Below are positions 25,127 to 34,585 of a DNA stretch of 34,585 bases, piece after piece. How positions within the stretch are numbered: the first letter of the stretch is position 1; each line of letters begins with the position of its first letter. This DNA is from Actinomycetota bacterium (GTDB taxonomy: Bacteria > Actinomycetota > Actinomycetes > S36-B12). A model generated the notes under the pieces. It worked only from the letters and a program-made list of their open reading frames with translations. It had not been told where the DNA came from and ran no database searches. The position numbers and the translations under genes are program-made. The stretch lies in assembly GCA_009699465.1 (NCBI GenBank), contig WLOE01000006.1, positions 1 through 34,585 on the forward strand, read 5' to 3'.

Positions 25127-28100
25127 GTGCACCTCAAAAGTATGACCCTGAAGGGCTTCAAGTCCTTCGCGTCTTCCACAACCATGCATTTCGAGCCTGG
25201 GGTCACCTGTGTGGTGGGTCCCAACGGTTCAGGAAAGTCCATCGTTGTTGATGCCTTGGCCTGGGTCATGGGTGAACAGGGTGCCAAGAGTCTTCGTGGC
25301 GGCAAGATGGAAGACGTCATCTTCTCGGGCACCGCAGGTCGAGCACCGCTTGGTCGTGCTGAAGTCTCCTTGACGATTGATAACTCTGATGGGGCTCTAC
25401 CCATTGATTACACCGAAGTCACGATTGCTCGTACCTTGTTCCGCAACGGTGGATCTGAGTATTCAATCAATGGGGCTGCTTGCCGCTTGCTTGATGTCCA
25501 AGAACTCCTCAGTGATTCAGGTATTGGCCGCGAAATGCACGTGATCGTTGGGCAAGGTCAGCTCGACACGGTTCTGCGCGCAACACCTGAAGAACGTCGT
25601 GGCCTGATTGAAGAAGCCGCGGGCGTCCTGAAGCACCGTCGTCGCAAGGAAAAAGCATTACGCAAGTTGGATTCCATGGAAGCCAATCTCACTCGTTTGA
25701 ACGATCTCACCACTGAACTTCGCCGTCAGTTAAAGCCTCTTGGCCGTCAAGCAGAAGTTGCTCGCCGCGCAGTCGTGATCCAAACCGATGCGCGCGATGC
25801 ACGTCTACGTTTGATGGCAGATGATCTTGTGCAGATGCGAGAGGCGCTTGCTGCTGAAGTCGCGGATGAGTCGGCCCTACGTTCGCGTCAAAATGTAGTG
25901 GAAAGCGCATTAGCGGCTTTGCGGGAGCAGGAAACCGCTACTGAGGCGGTGACGCTCGAACAATCTCCACGACTTGAGGCTGTTCAAGAGACTTGGTTCT
26001 CATTGAGCGGTTTACGCGAACGTTTTGTGGGTCTGGTGCAACTGAGTACCGAACGCGTGCGCAATTTGCAGCCAGAAGCAGCCGATGAGAATCCAGGTCG
26101 TGATCCAGAGCAACTCGATGCGGAGGCTCGCACCTTACGAGCCAAAGAGTTCGAGCTCGGTCGTGAAGTTGAAGCATCACGTGATGGGCTTTCTGGAGCA
26201 ACAGTTGCGCGTGCGTTAGCTGAAGAGGCGTTCACCGCTGAAGAGCGTCGGATTGCATCTGTTCAAAAAGCGATCACAGAACGTCGTGAAGCGTTGGTCC
26301 GCTTGAGTGGTCAGGTGAATGCGGCGGCATCCAGAGTCGAAGCGCGCACCCACGAACTTGATCGTTTGCGCGAGTCAATTCGCGAAGCAACATCACGTGG
26401 AGATAAAGCTCAGGCAGATTTTCAAGCCATCGAGGTCCAAGTTGCCGGGCTTGATGAAGGCGAAGTTGGTCTCGATGAACATCATGAGCGAGCTGAAGCG
26501 GCGCTTATAGCTGCCGATGCAGAAGTTGAGCGTTTGCGTGGCATTGAGGCAACAAGTGAGCGCGAGCGCGCTGCATTGAGTGCTCGACTTGAAGCGTTGT
26601 CGATGTCGCTTACCCGCAAAGATGCTGGTGGAGCGTTAGTCGCAGCGTCAGATCGAGTGCCAGGATTTGTTGGACCTCTGGCAAAGCAACTTCATATTGA
26701 CCATGGTGCGCAAGCTGCAGTTGCGGCAGTGCTTGGGGATCTGGCCGATGCTGTTGTCGTGCGAGGCGTGCAAGCAGCCGTAAGTTCATTGGTCTTATTA
26801 AAGGAACAAGACGCTGGCCGAGCCGCGCTCGTAGTAGCCAGTGATGACTTCAACGCGCCACATGAATCACGCCAGAGCGCTCCCGTTGGCGTCTGGCTTC
26901 GCGATCGGGTGCGTTGTGATGATTCACTTCGATCCGTAGTCGATCGCTTACTCGCCGGTGCGGTGCTCGTTGAGTCAGTGGAGATCGCCGCACAACACAG
27001 TCAGTTACACCCCTCACTGGTATTCGTCACTCCTACAGGCGATGTTTTCTCTCGTGATGTTGTGCACGGCGGTTCTCAGAGCACTTTGAGTTTGCTTGAA
27101 GTTCAGGCCGCATACGACGAAACCGAAACTGCATTACAAGAAGCCGTGCATAGTGCGGAACGTGCTCGATTCGACATGGTTGCAGCAAAGCAAGTTCAAG
27201 AAGCTGCAGCAGTATCTGTCGAGCAGGCATTAACGGGCTTACATGAATCCGATGCGCGTATGGCGGCTGTTGCAGAGCAATTGGGCCAGCTAGGTCAGGT
27301 TGCTCGTGCTGCCGCAGCTGAAGCGGATCGACTCTCAGCATCGTTGACCGCTGCTGAGGTTGCGCACGGTACTGACGTTGCGAACCACGAACAGTTACAC
27401 CTTCGTTTGATTGCTGCGCAAGATGAACCCGAAGTAGAAGTCGGAGATGATCAGCGCGAAGCCTTTGCGGAAGCCGCAAAAGCTGCACGTCAATCTGAAG
27501 TAGATGCTCGTTTGGCTTTGCGCACGGGTGAAGAGCGTGTTACAGCCGTAGGTATTCGTGCAGAACAGCTTGAAAGCGCGGCGAATGCAGAGCGCGAGGC
27601 TCGGGTTGCCGCGATTCAACGCCGTGAGAAACGCGCACGTGATCTGGTGACGGCCCAAGCAGTGCTCAGTGGCGCGAAGGCAGCACTTTCACGCATTGAA
27701 GTATCAGTGGCTCAAGCCAGTGCAGATCGTGCACTTGCGGAAAAGCAGCGCAAGGAACGTGATGAATCCTTGGTAGTTGTGCGAGCCAAGATTCGTGAAC
27801 TCACAGCTGAATTTGATTTACTCAAAGATTCGGTTCATCGAGATGAGGTTGCACGAGCAGAGCAGCGGATGCGTATTGAGCAGGTTGTTGATCGCGCAAT
27901 GGAAGAATTTGGGATTGAAGCAGACGTACTTACAGCCGAGTACGGTCCAGACCAGATGGTTCCACCAAGCTTGGTTGTTCCAGGTGACGAAGTTCCGCAA
28001 GACGCTCCAGAACCTCAGCCGTATCCCTTTGTTCGGGTTGAGCAAGAAAAGCGCTTAAAGGAAGCAGAGCGTGGTTTGGCATTACTGGGCAAGGTCAATC

Positions 28101-28696
28101 CATTGGCTCTTGAAGAGTTCAATGCGATGGAAGAGCGTCACCGCTTCTTGTCTGAACAGCTTGATGATCTTCGCCGCACGCGTGACGACCTCCTTGACAT
28201 CATTAAGGAAGTTGATGCGCGCGTTGAGCAGGTGTTCACCGAGGCATACACCGAAATTGAACGCGAATTCGAGGGTGTCTTTAGCCGTTTGTTCCCAGGC
28301 GGTGAAGGCCGATTGATTCTGACTGATCCGAGCAACATGCTCACCACCGGTGTAGATGTTGAAGCTCGTCCTCCAGGCAAAAAAGTTAAGCGTCTTTCAC
28401 TACTCTCCGGTGGCGAACGTTCGCTTACTGCTGTTGCATTCCTCGTGGCATTGTTCAAGGCACGCCCGTCACCGTTCTATGTACTTGACGAAGTTGAAGC
28501 CGCGCTTGACGATGTCAACCTTGGACGCCTCATCGACATCATTGAAGAATTGCGCGATAGCTCACAGTTAATCGTGATCACTCACCAGAAGCGAACGATG
28601 GAAATCGCAGACGCTCTTTATGGTGTTTCGATGCGTGGCGACGGTGTCACACAGGTCATTGGTCAGCGTTTACGTGAGTCTGCAACTGCCTCATGA
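25127..28696 (+). CDS. smc: chromosome segregation protein SMC
   Basis: SMC is the condensin ATPase that organises and segregates the chromosome with ScpA and ScpB. The 1189-residue protein has Walker A GPNGSGKS at 31-38. Two long coiled coils flank a hinge at roughly 510-650 (VPGFVGPLAKQLHIDHGAQA, VAAVLGDLADAVVV). The C-terminal head has the signature LSGGE at 1093-1097 and Walker B FYVLDEVEAALDD. The GTG at 25127 follows CGGAG. A TAGACT hexamer at 25071-25076 may be part of its promoter. The stop overlaps ftsY by 4 bp. Confidence 0.97.
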   Translation: MHLKSMTLKGFKSFASSTTMHFEPGVTCVVGPNGSGKSIVVDALAWVMGEQGAKSLRGGKMEDVIFSGTAGRAPLGRAEVSLTIDNSDGALPIDYTEVTIARTLFRNGGSEYSINGAACRLLDVQELLSDSGIGREMHVIVGQGQLDTVLRATPEERRGLIEEAAGVLKHRRRKEKALRKLDSMEANLTRLNDLTTELRRQLKPLGRQAEVARRAVVIQTDARDARLRLMADDLVQMREALAAEVADESALRSRQNVVESALAALREQETATEAVTLEQSPRLEAVQETWFSLSGLRERFVGLVQLSTERVRNLQPEAADENPGRDPEQLDAEARTLRAKEFELGREVEASRDGLSGATVARALAEEAFTAEERRIASVQKAITERREALVRLSGQVNAAASRVEARTHELDRLRESIREATSRGDKAQADFQAIEVQVAGLDEGEVGLDEHHERAEAALIAADAEVERLRGIEATSERERAALSARLEALSMSLTRKDAGGALVAASDRVPGFVGPLAKQLHIDHGAQAAVAAVLGDLADAVVVRGVQAAVSSLVLLKEQDAGRAALVVASDDFNAPHESRQSAPVGVWLRDRVRCDDSLRSVVDRLLAGAVLVESVEIAAQHSQLHPSLVFVTPTGDVFSRDVVHGGSQSTLSLLEVQAAYDETETALQEAVHSAERARFDMVAAKQVQEAAAVSVEQALTGLHESDARMAAVAEQLGQLGQVARAAAAEADRLSASLTAAEVAHGTDVANHEQLHLRLIAAQDEPEVEVGDDQREAFAEAAKAARQSEVDARLALRTGEERVTAVGIRAEQLESAANAEREARVAAIQRREKRARDLVTAQAVLSGAKAALSRIEVSVAQASADRALAEKQRKERDESLVVVRAKIRELTAEFDLLKDSVHRDEVARAEQRMRIEQVVDRAMEEFGIEADVLTAEYGPDQMVPPSLVVPGDEVPQDAPEPQPYPFVRVEQEKRLKEAERGLALLGKVNPLALEEFNAMEERHRFLSEQLDDLRRTRDDLLDIIKEVDARVEQVFTEAYTEIEREFEGVFSRLFPGGEGRLILTDPSNMLTTGVDVEARPPGKKVKRLSLLSGGERSLTAVAFLVALFKARPSPFYVLDEVEAALDDVNLGRLIDIIEELRDSSQLIVITHQKRTMEIADALYGVSMRGDGVTQVIGQRLRESATAS

Positions 28697-29892
28697 GTTC
28701 ACTGGTTTGGATAGTTCTTGCCGTCCTCGCTGTCGCCCTCGTAGTCGTTGGTGTGGTGCTTGCTCGTCGCCAGAGGACAACATCGTTAGCACCGCGTTCT
28801 AGCATCGATTACGCACCAGGCGTTGGTGATGACGATTCGATTCCTCGAGATACCCCTCGCCAAGCAATTGACGAAATCGTGGTTTCCGATGCGCTCACTG
28901 TTGTTCCGGAACCGCTCACGCAAACCCAAGCGCCAGATCAGGAAGTAGCAATTCTGGGATTTGAGATTCCAGACCCCGCTGTTGGGCGTATGCATCGGTT
29001 GCGCGCCAGGCTTGCGCGATCAAATAACGCTATTGGTAAAGGCCTGTTGGGTTTGTTGGGGCGAGACAATCTTGATGCTGGCACTTGGGACGAAATCGAA
29101 GAGACGTTGCTGGCAGCAGATCTTGGTGTCACCCCCACTCGGGAACTTATGGAAAAACTTCGCACTGCAGTGCAGGTCGAAGGTCATCCCACTCAAGAGC
29201 GCCTGATCGAATTACTTCGGTCCAGCTTGCTTGAACTCGTCAATCCAAATCTTGATCGCTCCTTGAACACCAAGATTGAAGGCCGACCTGCAGTGGTGTT
29301 AGTTGTAGGCGTTAATGGCACCGGCAAGACAACCACGACCGGCAAGCTCGCTCGGTTGCTGATTGCCGATGATCAAACGGTGCTGCTTGGTGCTGCGGAT
29401 ACCTTCAGAGCTGCTGCAGCCGAGCAATTGCAGACATGGGGTGATCGGGTAGGCGCTCCCGTCGTGCGTGGGCCTGAAGGGGGAGACCCAGCTGCAGTCG
29501 CTTTCGATGCAGTTTCGACCGCGATGGCCGCTGAATTGGACACCGCTGTGATTGACACTGCAGGTCGACTACACACGAAAACCGGCTTGATGGATGAACT
29601 AGGCAAGGTTAAGCGAGTCATCGAGAAGCAATCGCCCGTCGATGAAGTTTTGTTGGTGTTAGATGCCACCACTGGGCAAAACGGTCTAGTCCAAGCCCGA
29701 GTCTTTGCTGAGGTAGTTGACGTCACTGGTGTTGTACTCACGAAATTAGATGGAACGGCTCGAGGTGGAATCGTGATCGCGGTGCAGAGAGAACTTGGTG
29801 TGCCCGTCAAGCTCGTTGGTTTGGGCGAAGGCCCAGATGATCTTGCGCCATTTGACGCAGTGGAGTTTGTGGAGGCGATTATTCATGGCTGA
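28693..29892 (+). CDS. ftsY: signal recognition particle receptor FtsY
   Basis: FtsY is the GTPase that docks the SRP-ribosome complex at the membrane. The 399-residue protein starts with a hydrophobic helix (VWIVLAVLAVALVVVGVVLA, about 5-24), as in actinobacterial FtsY. A low-complexity linker follows to about 95, then the N domain and the G domain with P-loop GVNGTGKT at 206-213, DTAGRLH and TKLDGTARGG. It is coupled to smc by ATGA and overlaps the TetR-type gene by 8 bp. Confidence 0.96.
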   Translation: MSSLVWIVLAVLAVALVVVGVVLARRQRTTSLAPRSSIDYAPGVGDDDSIPRDTPRQAIDEIVVSDALTVVPEPLTQTQAPDQEVAILGFEIPDPAVGRMHRLRARLARSNNAIGKGLLGLLGRDNLDAGTWDEIEETLLAADLGVTPTRELMEKLRTAVQVEGHPTQERLIELLRSSLLELVNPNLDRSLNTKIEGRPAVVLVVGVNGTGKTTTTGKLARLLIADDQTVLLGAADTFRAAAAEQLQTWGDRVGAPVVRGPEGGDPAAVAFDAVSTAMAAELDTAVIDTAGRLHTKTGLMDELGKVKRVIEKQSPVDEVLLVLDATTGQNGLVQARVFAEVVDVTGVVLTKLDGTARGGIVIAVQRELGVPVKLVGLGEGPDDLAPFDAVEFVEAIIHG

Positions 29893-30493
29893 AGTAGTAG
29901 CTGAAGTACCTCGTCCCGTTGGTCGTGAGCGTCTATTACTTGCTACTGAAGCCTGTCTAAAAGCTGGCCATGAGGTGCGAATCGCAGACATCTGCCGAGA
30001 TGCAGACGTCAGTGCAGCGCTGATCTATAAGTACTTTGTTGATCGTGAAGATCTTGTCGCTGAAGCGTATGCGCGCATTTTTAAAGGGCTTGTCGCCAGT
30101 GACCTTGCTGCTTTTGCGCACTTTCCCACCGATCTGCATCAACTTCGCATTGCAGTTCGTGAACAAGCCCAAGAAATCTTTAGTGCGGAGCGAGATGAAG
30201 TGCGATGGGCTCGGCTAGAAGCCCTTGCACACGCCCGAATGAACCCAGGAGTCGGTGAACGCATTGAACAAGCGCGTCACGAGCTCGTCATGGCCATGGC
30301 TGACACCATCATGAATCTGCAAGGGGAAAAACTCAATCGCGAGCAGGCTGAAACCTTTTCCGTTATTGCCTTGGGCCTCGTTCTGGGTGTTACGGCGATG
30401 TCACCAGGGCGTATGAGTGATACCCAACGCTTGGGGTTGGCGCATATGTGGTCTGACATGGTGTACGCGACACTCACCCACGTACATTCCTAG
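29885..30493 (+). CDS. TetR-family transcriptional regulator
   Basis: The 202-residue protein has an N-terminal TetR helix-turn-helix, VRIADICRDADVSAALIYKYFVDREDLVAEAYA (about 32-64), and a helical ligand domain with no recognisable type. The ATG at 29885 overlaps the ftsY stop by 8 bp. It is followed, 158 nt later, by amt-glnB-glnD. In Corynebacterium the TetR-family AmtR represses that same operon, but this protein does not resemble AmtR closely in its N-terminus, and ligand and targets are unknown. Confidence 0.85.
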   Translation: MAEVVAEVPRPVGRERLLLATEACLKAGHEVRIADICRDADVSAALIYKYFVDREDLVAEAYARIFKGLVASDLAAFAHFPTDLHQLRIAVREQAQEIFSAERDEVRWARLEALAHARMNPGVGERIEQARHELVMAMADTIMNLQGEKLNREQAETFSVIALGLVLGVTAMSPGRMSDTQRLGLAHMWSDMVYATLTHVHS

Positions 30494-30511
30494 TCGACAC
30501 CGGTTATTCGT

Positions 30512-30525
30512 TAACACAGACGTTA
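30512..30525. promoter_or_regulatory. possible operator upstream of amt
   Basis: TAAC (30512-30515), a 6-nt gap and GTTA (30522-30525) form a small inverted repeat in the 158-nt region between the TetR gene and amt. It has some resemblance to nitrogen-regulator (GlnR-type) half-sites, but the match is weak and no -10/-35 pair is clear. The rest of this region shows nothing I can assign. Confidence 0.25.
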
Positions 30526-30651
30526 CTTAAGCCGTGATTTCGTGACGCGACGGTAATCAACGGCGTCACTCTGGGAAACCTCAGCACGACACTCTCCTCC
30601 TTGTCGACATACGCGACCGGCCACATCCCGTGGTTCGAAAGGAGACTGGAA

Positions 30652-32306
<1,655 letters not shown>

Positions 32307-32318
32307 TTCAATAGGCAT

Positions 32319-34585
32319 ATGCCCAGCGCCCGTGAACCGTTCAGTAGTGAGCAGTTCATCAGCGCTCGAAGCGCCCTCGTGCGACGTCCAGGACCTTTCG
32401 GTCCAGGACGTCGCCTTGAATTAACAGAGCTCACAGATGCCTGGTTGTCAGGTGTCTTTTCGGCTTCACACCCGCTTGCCGATGGCGTGTGTCTCGTTGC
32501 GGTAGGCGGCCATGGTCGTCAAGAACTTGCCCCGGGAAGTGATCTTGATCTGGTGCTCTTGCACCGAATAGACCCCCGTCGAGCTGCAGTTATTGCACAA
32601 GAACTTTGGTACCCAATTTGGGATTCAAGTTTGTCCTTAGATCACAGTGTTCGAACTGTTGCAGAAGCCAGGAGGCTTGCGAGCGAGGACATCAAGGTCA
32701 TCCTTGGTCTCTTGGATATGCGTGTAATCGCCGGCGATCCGGTCATTGCAGATCAATTGAAAAAAGCTATCTATTCCGATTGGCGAGCAACAGCCTCTAG
32801 GCGAGTCGGGGAGTTACGCGTACTTGTCGATCAACGACGTGAACGTTTTGGCGAGCTTTCTAATATGTTGGAACCAGATCTCAAAGAGGCTTACGGAGGC
32901 TTGCGCGAAGCTACAGTGCTTCGGGCAATTTCAGCCTCGATGATCACTGATGTCACTCAAATGCAGTGGCAAGAATGCATCATATTTTTACAAGATGTTC
33001 GAGACGCCCTACATCAGGTTACTCAGCGCAACAGCGATCGACTGCTTTTACAAGAGCAGGATGCAGTAGCCCAGGCTTTAGGGATAGAAGACGCAGACGA
33101 GCTCTTGCGGCAGGTATACACATCAGCGCGAGTGATTGCCTATACGTCAGACACCACATGGCATCGAGTTCAGCGATTAACAACGCGTACGAGTAGACCT
33201 GGTCTGCGTGCACTAAAAAAGGGCGGTCCTGAGCGAGTGCCGCTGACTGAGGGTGTGGTGATTCAAGCAGGAGAGGCAGTCCTTGCTATCGAAGCGCGGC
33301 CAGAAAAGGATTCAGGTCTACTCCTTCGGGCGGCGGCTGCAGCTGCACAAGCGGGGATTCCGCTGGCTCCACACGCTGTTTCACGCTTAGCTCATGAGAG
33401 TCCAGCGCTGACCACTCCTTGGAATCAATCAGCACGTGATGATTTCCTTTCGTTGCTCGGAGCAGGAGCAGCAACGCTCCCAGTATGGGAAGCCCTTGAC
33501 CAGGTTGATGCGATTAGTGCACTCATACCCGGCTGGAGCGTGTTGCGCTCAGCCCCGCAACGCAATGCTCTACACAAGTACACCGTTGATCGCCATCTAG
33601 TCGAGTGTGTCATTCAAGCTAGCGCTTTAACGCGCAAGGTTGATCGTCCAGATTTGTTGCTGTTAGCCGCGCTATTTCACGACTTTGGCAAAGCGCGCGA
33701 TGGTGACCACAGTGAAGTGGGCGCAGATCTCGTTGAAGGCGTTTTGCAGGGGATGGGTTTTCAGCCAGAAGACATTGAAATGGTTGTGACCGTGGTGCGT
33801 CACCACTTGTTGCTAGCAGAAACTGCAACGCGACGTGATCTAGACGATCCGGCAACAGTCGCATTTATAACCGAACGCATTTCTGATTCACAAACGTTAG
33901 ATCTCCTCGCAGCTCTGACCGAAGCCGATTCCATCGCCACGGGTTCAGCAATGTGGAGTACCTGGCGTCAGAGTTTGATTAAAGACCTCATTCGCCGATC
34001 ACATGCAGCAATCGCTGGTCGGGCTCTTCCTGAACAACCCAAGCTCACCGAGGATCAACTCGTAGCCATCGACCAGCCTGGCGTTTGGGTGGTTATGAAT
34101 GAAGTCGCTGATGGCCACGAACTCACGTTGGTTGCTCCTGACCGCATTGGTTTACTGGCAACCGTTGCGGGCGTACTTGCAGTGAATCAACTTGAGGTGC
34201 GCGCGGCGAAAGTGATGACGGTTGGCGAGCGTGCCGTTCAGGTATGGAGCGTTCATCCGATGTTTGGTGAATTGCCGCGCATGGAGAAATTGACTGACCA
34301 GTTAAAGAATGCAATTGACGGAAATTTTGACATCGCGGAACGTTTGCGTAAGCGAGACGAGGCCTACCGACCAACCGTTGTGGCTGCTGCACCCGTAGTG
34401 GACATCGTTGAAAATGCTTCAGAGCACACGTCGATATTAGAAGTTCGTGCTCACGATGCCCCTGGCCTGCTCTACCGGGTGACTCGGGCTATCGCTGCTA
34501 CCGATGCGGCGATTATGGGCGCCCGGGTTTCTACCCTCGGATCTGATGCGGTGGATGTGTTTTTCCTCGTAGATCGTCAAGGAAA
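32319..34585 (+). CDS. glnD: [protein-PII] uridylyl/adenylyltransferase GlnD (3' end beyond window)
   Basis: GlnD modifies and de-modifies PII according to glutamine. The visible 755 codons have no stop. The nucleotidyltransferase motif GGHGRQELAPGSDLDLVLLH starts at residue 63, with metal-binding D75 and D77. An HD hydrolase domain has H454-D455 in FHDFGKARDGDHSEVGADL. Two ACT domains begin at about residues 600 (ELTLVAPDRIGLLATVAG) and 705 (ILEVRAHDAPGLLYRV). The ATG at 32319 lies 12 nt after glnB; its ribosome-binding site is poor, suggesting coupling. A 15-bp hairpin sits in codons 21-32. Only the last residues are missing. Confidence 0.95.
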   Translation, partial: MPSAREPFSSEQFISARSALVRRPGPFGPGRRLELTELTDAWLSGVFSASHPLADGVCLVAVGGHGRQELAPGSDLDLVLLHRIDPRRAAVIAQELWYPIWDSSLSLDHSVRTVAEARRLASEDIKVILGLLDMRVIAGDPVIADQLKKAIYSDWRATASRRVGELRVLVDQRRERFGELSNMLEPDLKEAYGGLREATVLRAISASMITDVTQMQWQECIIFLQDVRDALHQVTQRNSDRLLLQEQDAVAQALGIEDADELLRQVYTSARVIAYTSDTTWHRVQRLTTRTSRPGLRALKKGGPERVPLTEGVVIQAGEAVLAIEARPEKDSGLLLRAAAAAAQAGIPLAPHAVSRLAHESPALTTPWNQSARDDFLSLLGAGAATLPVWEALDQVDAISALIPGWSVLRSAPQRNALHKYTVDRHLVECVIQASALTRKVDRPDLLLLAALFHDFGKARDGDHSEVGADLVEGVLQGMGFQPEDIEMVVTVVRHHLLLAETATRRDLDDPATVAFITERISDSQTLDLLAALTEADSIATGSAMWSTWRQSLIKDLIRRSHAAIAGRALPEQPKLTEDQLVAIDQPGVWVVMNEVADGHELTLVAPDRIGLLATVAGVLAVNQLEVRAAKVMTVGERAVQVWSVHPMFGELPRMEKLTDQLKNAIDGNFDIAERLRKRDEAYRPTVVAAAPVVDIVENASEHTSILEVRAHDAPGLLYRVTRAIAATDAAIMGARVSTLGSDAVDVFFLVDRQG
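32381..32414. repeat. long hairpin inside the 5' end of glnD
   Basis: GCGACGTCCAGGACC (32381-32395) and GGTCCAGGACGTCGC (32400-32414) are complementary over 15 positions with one A-A mismatch, loop TTTC. It encodes RPGPFGPGRR, a palindromic peptide, so some of the symmetry may follow from the protein. No T-run follows. Confidence 0.6.

Overview
The window is a chromosomal segment from a free-living actinobacterium with moderate G+C (mid-50s percent by eye). The gene order is the conserved actinomycete core: leuB-ilvE-cimA-FAH-gltX, tRNA-Gln/tRNA-Glu, an NdgR/LtbR-type regulator divergent from leuCD, a lysine-tailed HU, cofC, gpsA-ddl-thiL, rpmB, recG-rsmD-coaD, a SepIVA-like protein, DUF177-rpmF, plsX, rnc-mutM, smc-ftsY and amt-glnB-glnD. 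It follows the Streptomyces order closely, but without some genes usual there (plsC before gpsA, a DAK-type gene before recG). Gene spacing is tight, with many 4-8 bp overlaps, so a streamlined aquatic or soil lineage is plausible; that is inference.

Layout. (1) 1-6523: branched-chain amino-acid genes. leuB and ilvE are followed by a structured leader with an Ile-rich mini-ORF and a terminator-like hairpin just before cimA, then a fumarylacetoacetase-family hydrolase and gltX. (2) 6485-8332: a YihY/BrkB-like membrane protein on the minus strand, tRNA-Gln(CUG), tRNA-Glu(CUC) and the IclR-family leucine regulator. (3) 8333-11055: leuCD behind a palindromic operator, then HU behind a long structured leader. 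(4) 11067-14815: cofC (F420) on the minus strand, and gpsA-ddl-thiL linking phospholipid, peptidoglycan and thiamine metabolism. (5) 14834-22816: rpmB (minus), then a plus-strand run of recG, rsmD, coaD, sepIVA-like, DUF177, rpmF, plsX, an ACP-like gene lacking the phosphopantetheine serine, rnc and mutM. (6) 22842-25003: an accessory cassette between mutM and smc: a winged-helix regulator divergent from a SAM methyltransferase and an SbtA-type bicarbonate transporter, with an AT-rich palindromic control region. (7) 25127-34585: smc-ftsY-TetR, then amt-glnB-glnD; glnD runs off the window end.

Most of the window is ordinary core genome. The points of interest are the cimA attenuator, the structured hup leader, the degenerate ACP, the regulator-methyltransferase-SbtA cassette, an unusual metal-site substitution in CimA, and a recurring TANNNT-like hexamer about 6-8 nt before start codons that suggests leaderless transcripts. 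I see no CRISPR array, phage, transposon or insertion sequence.
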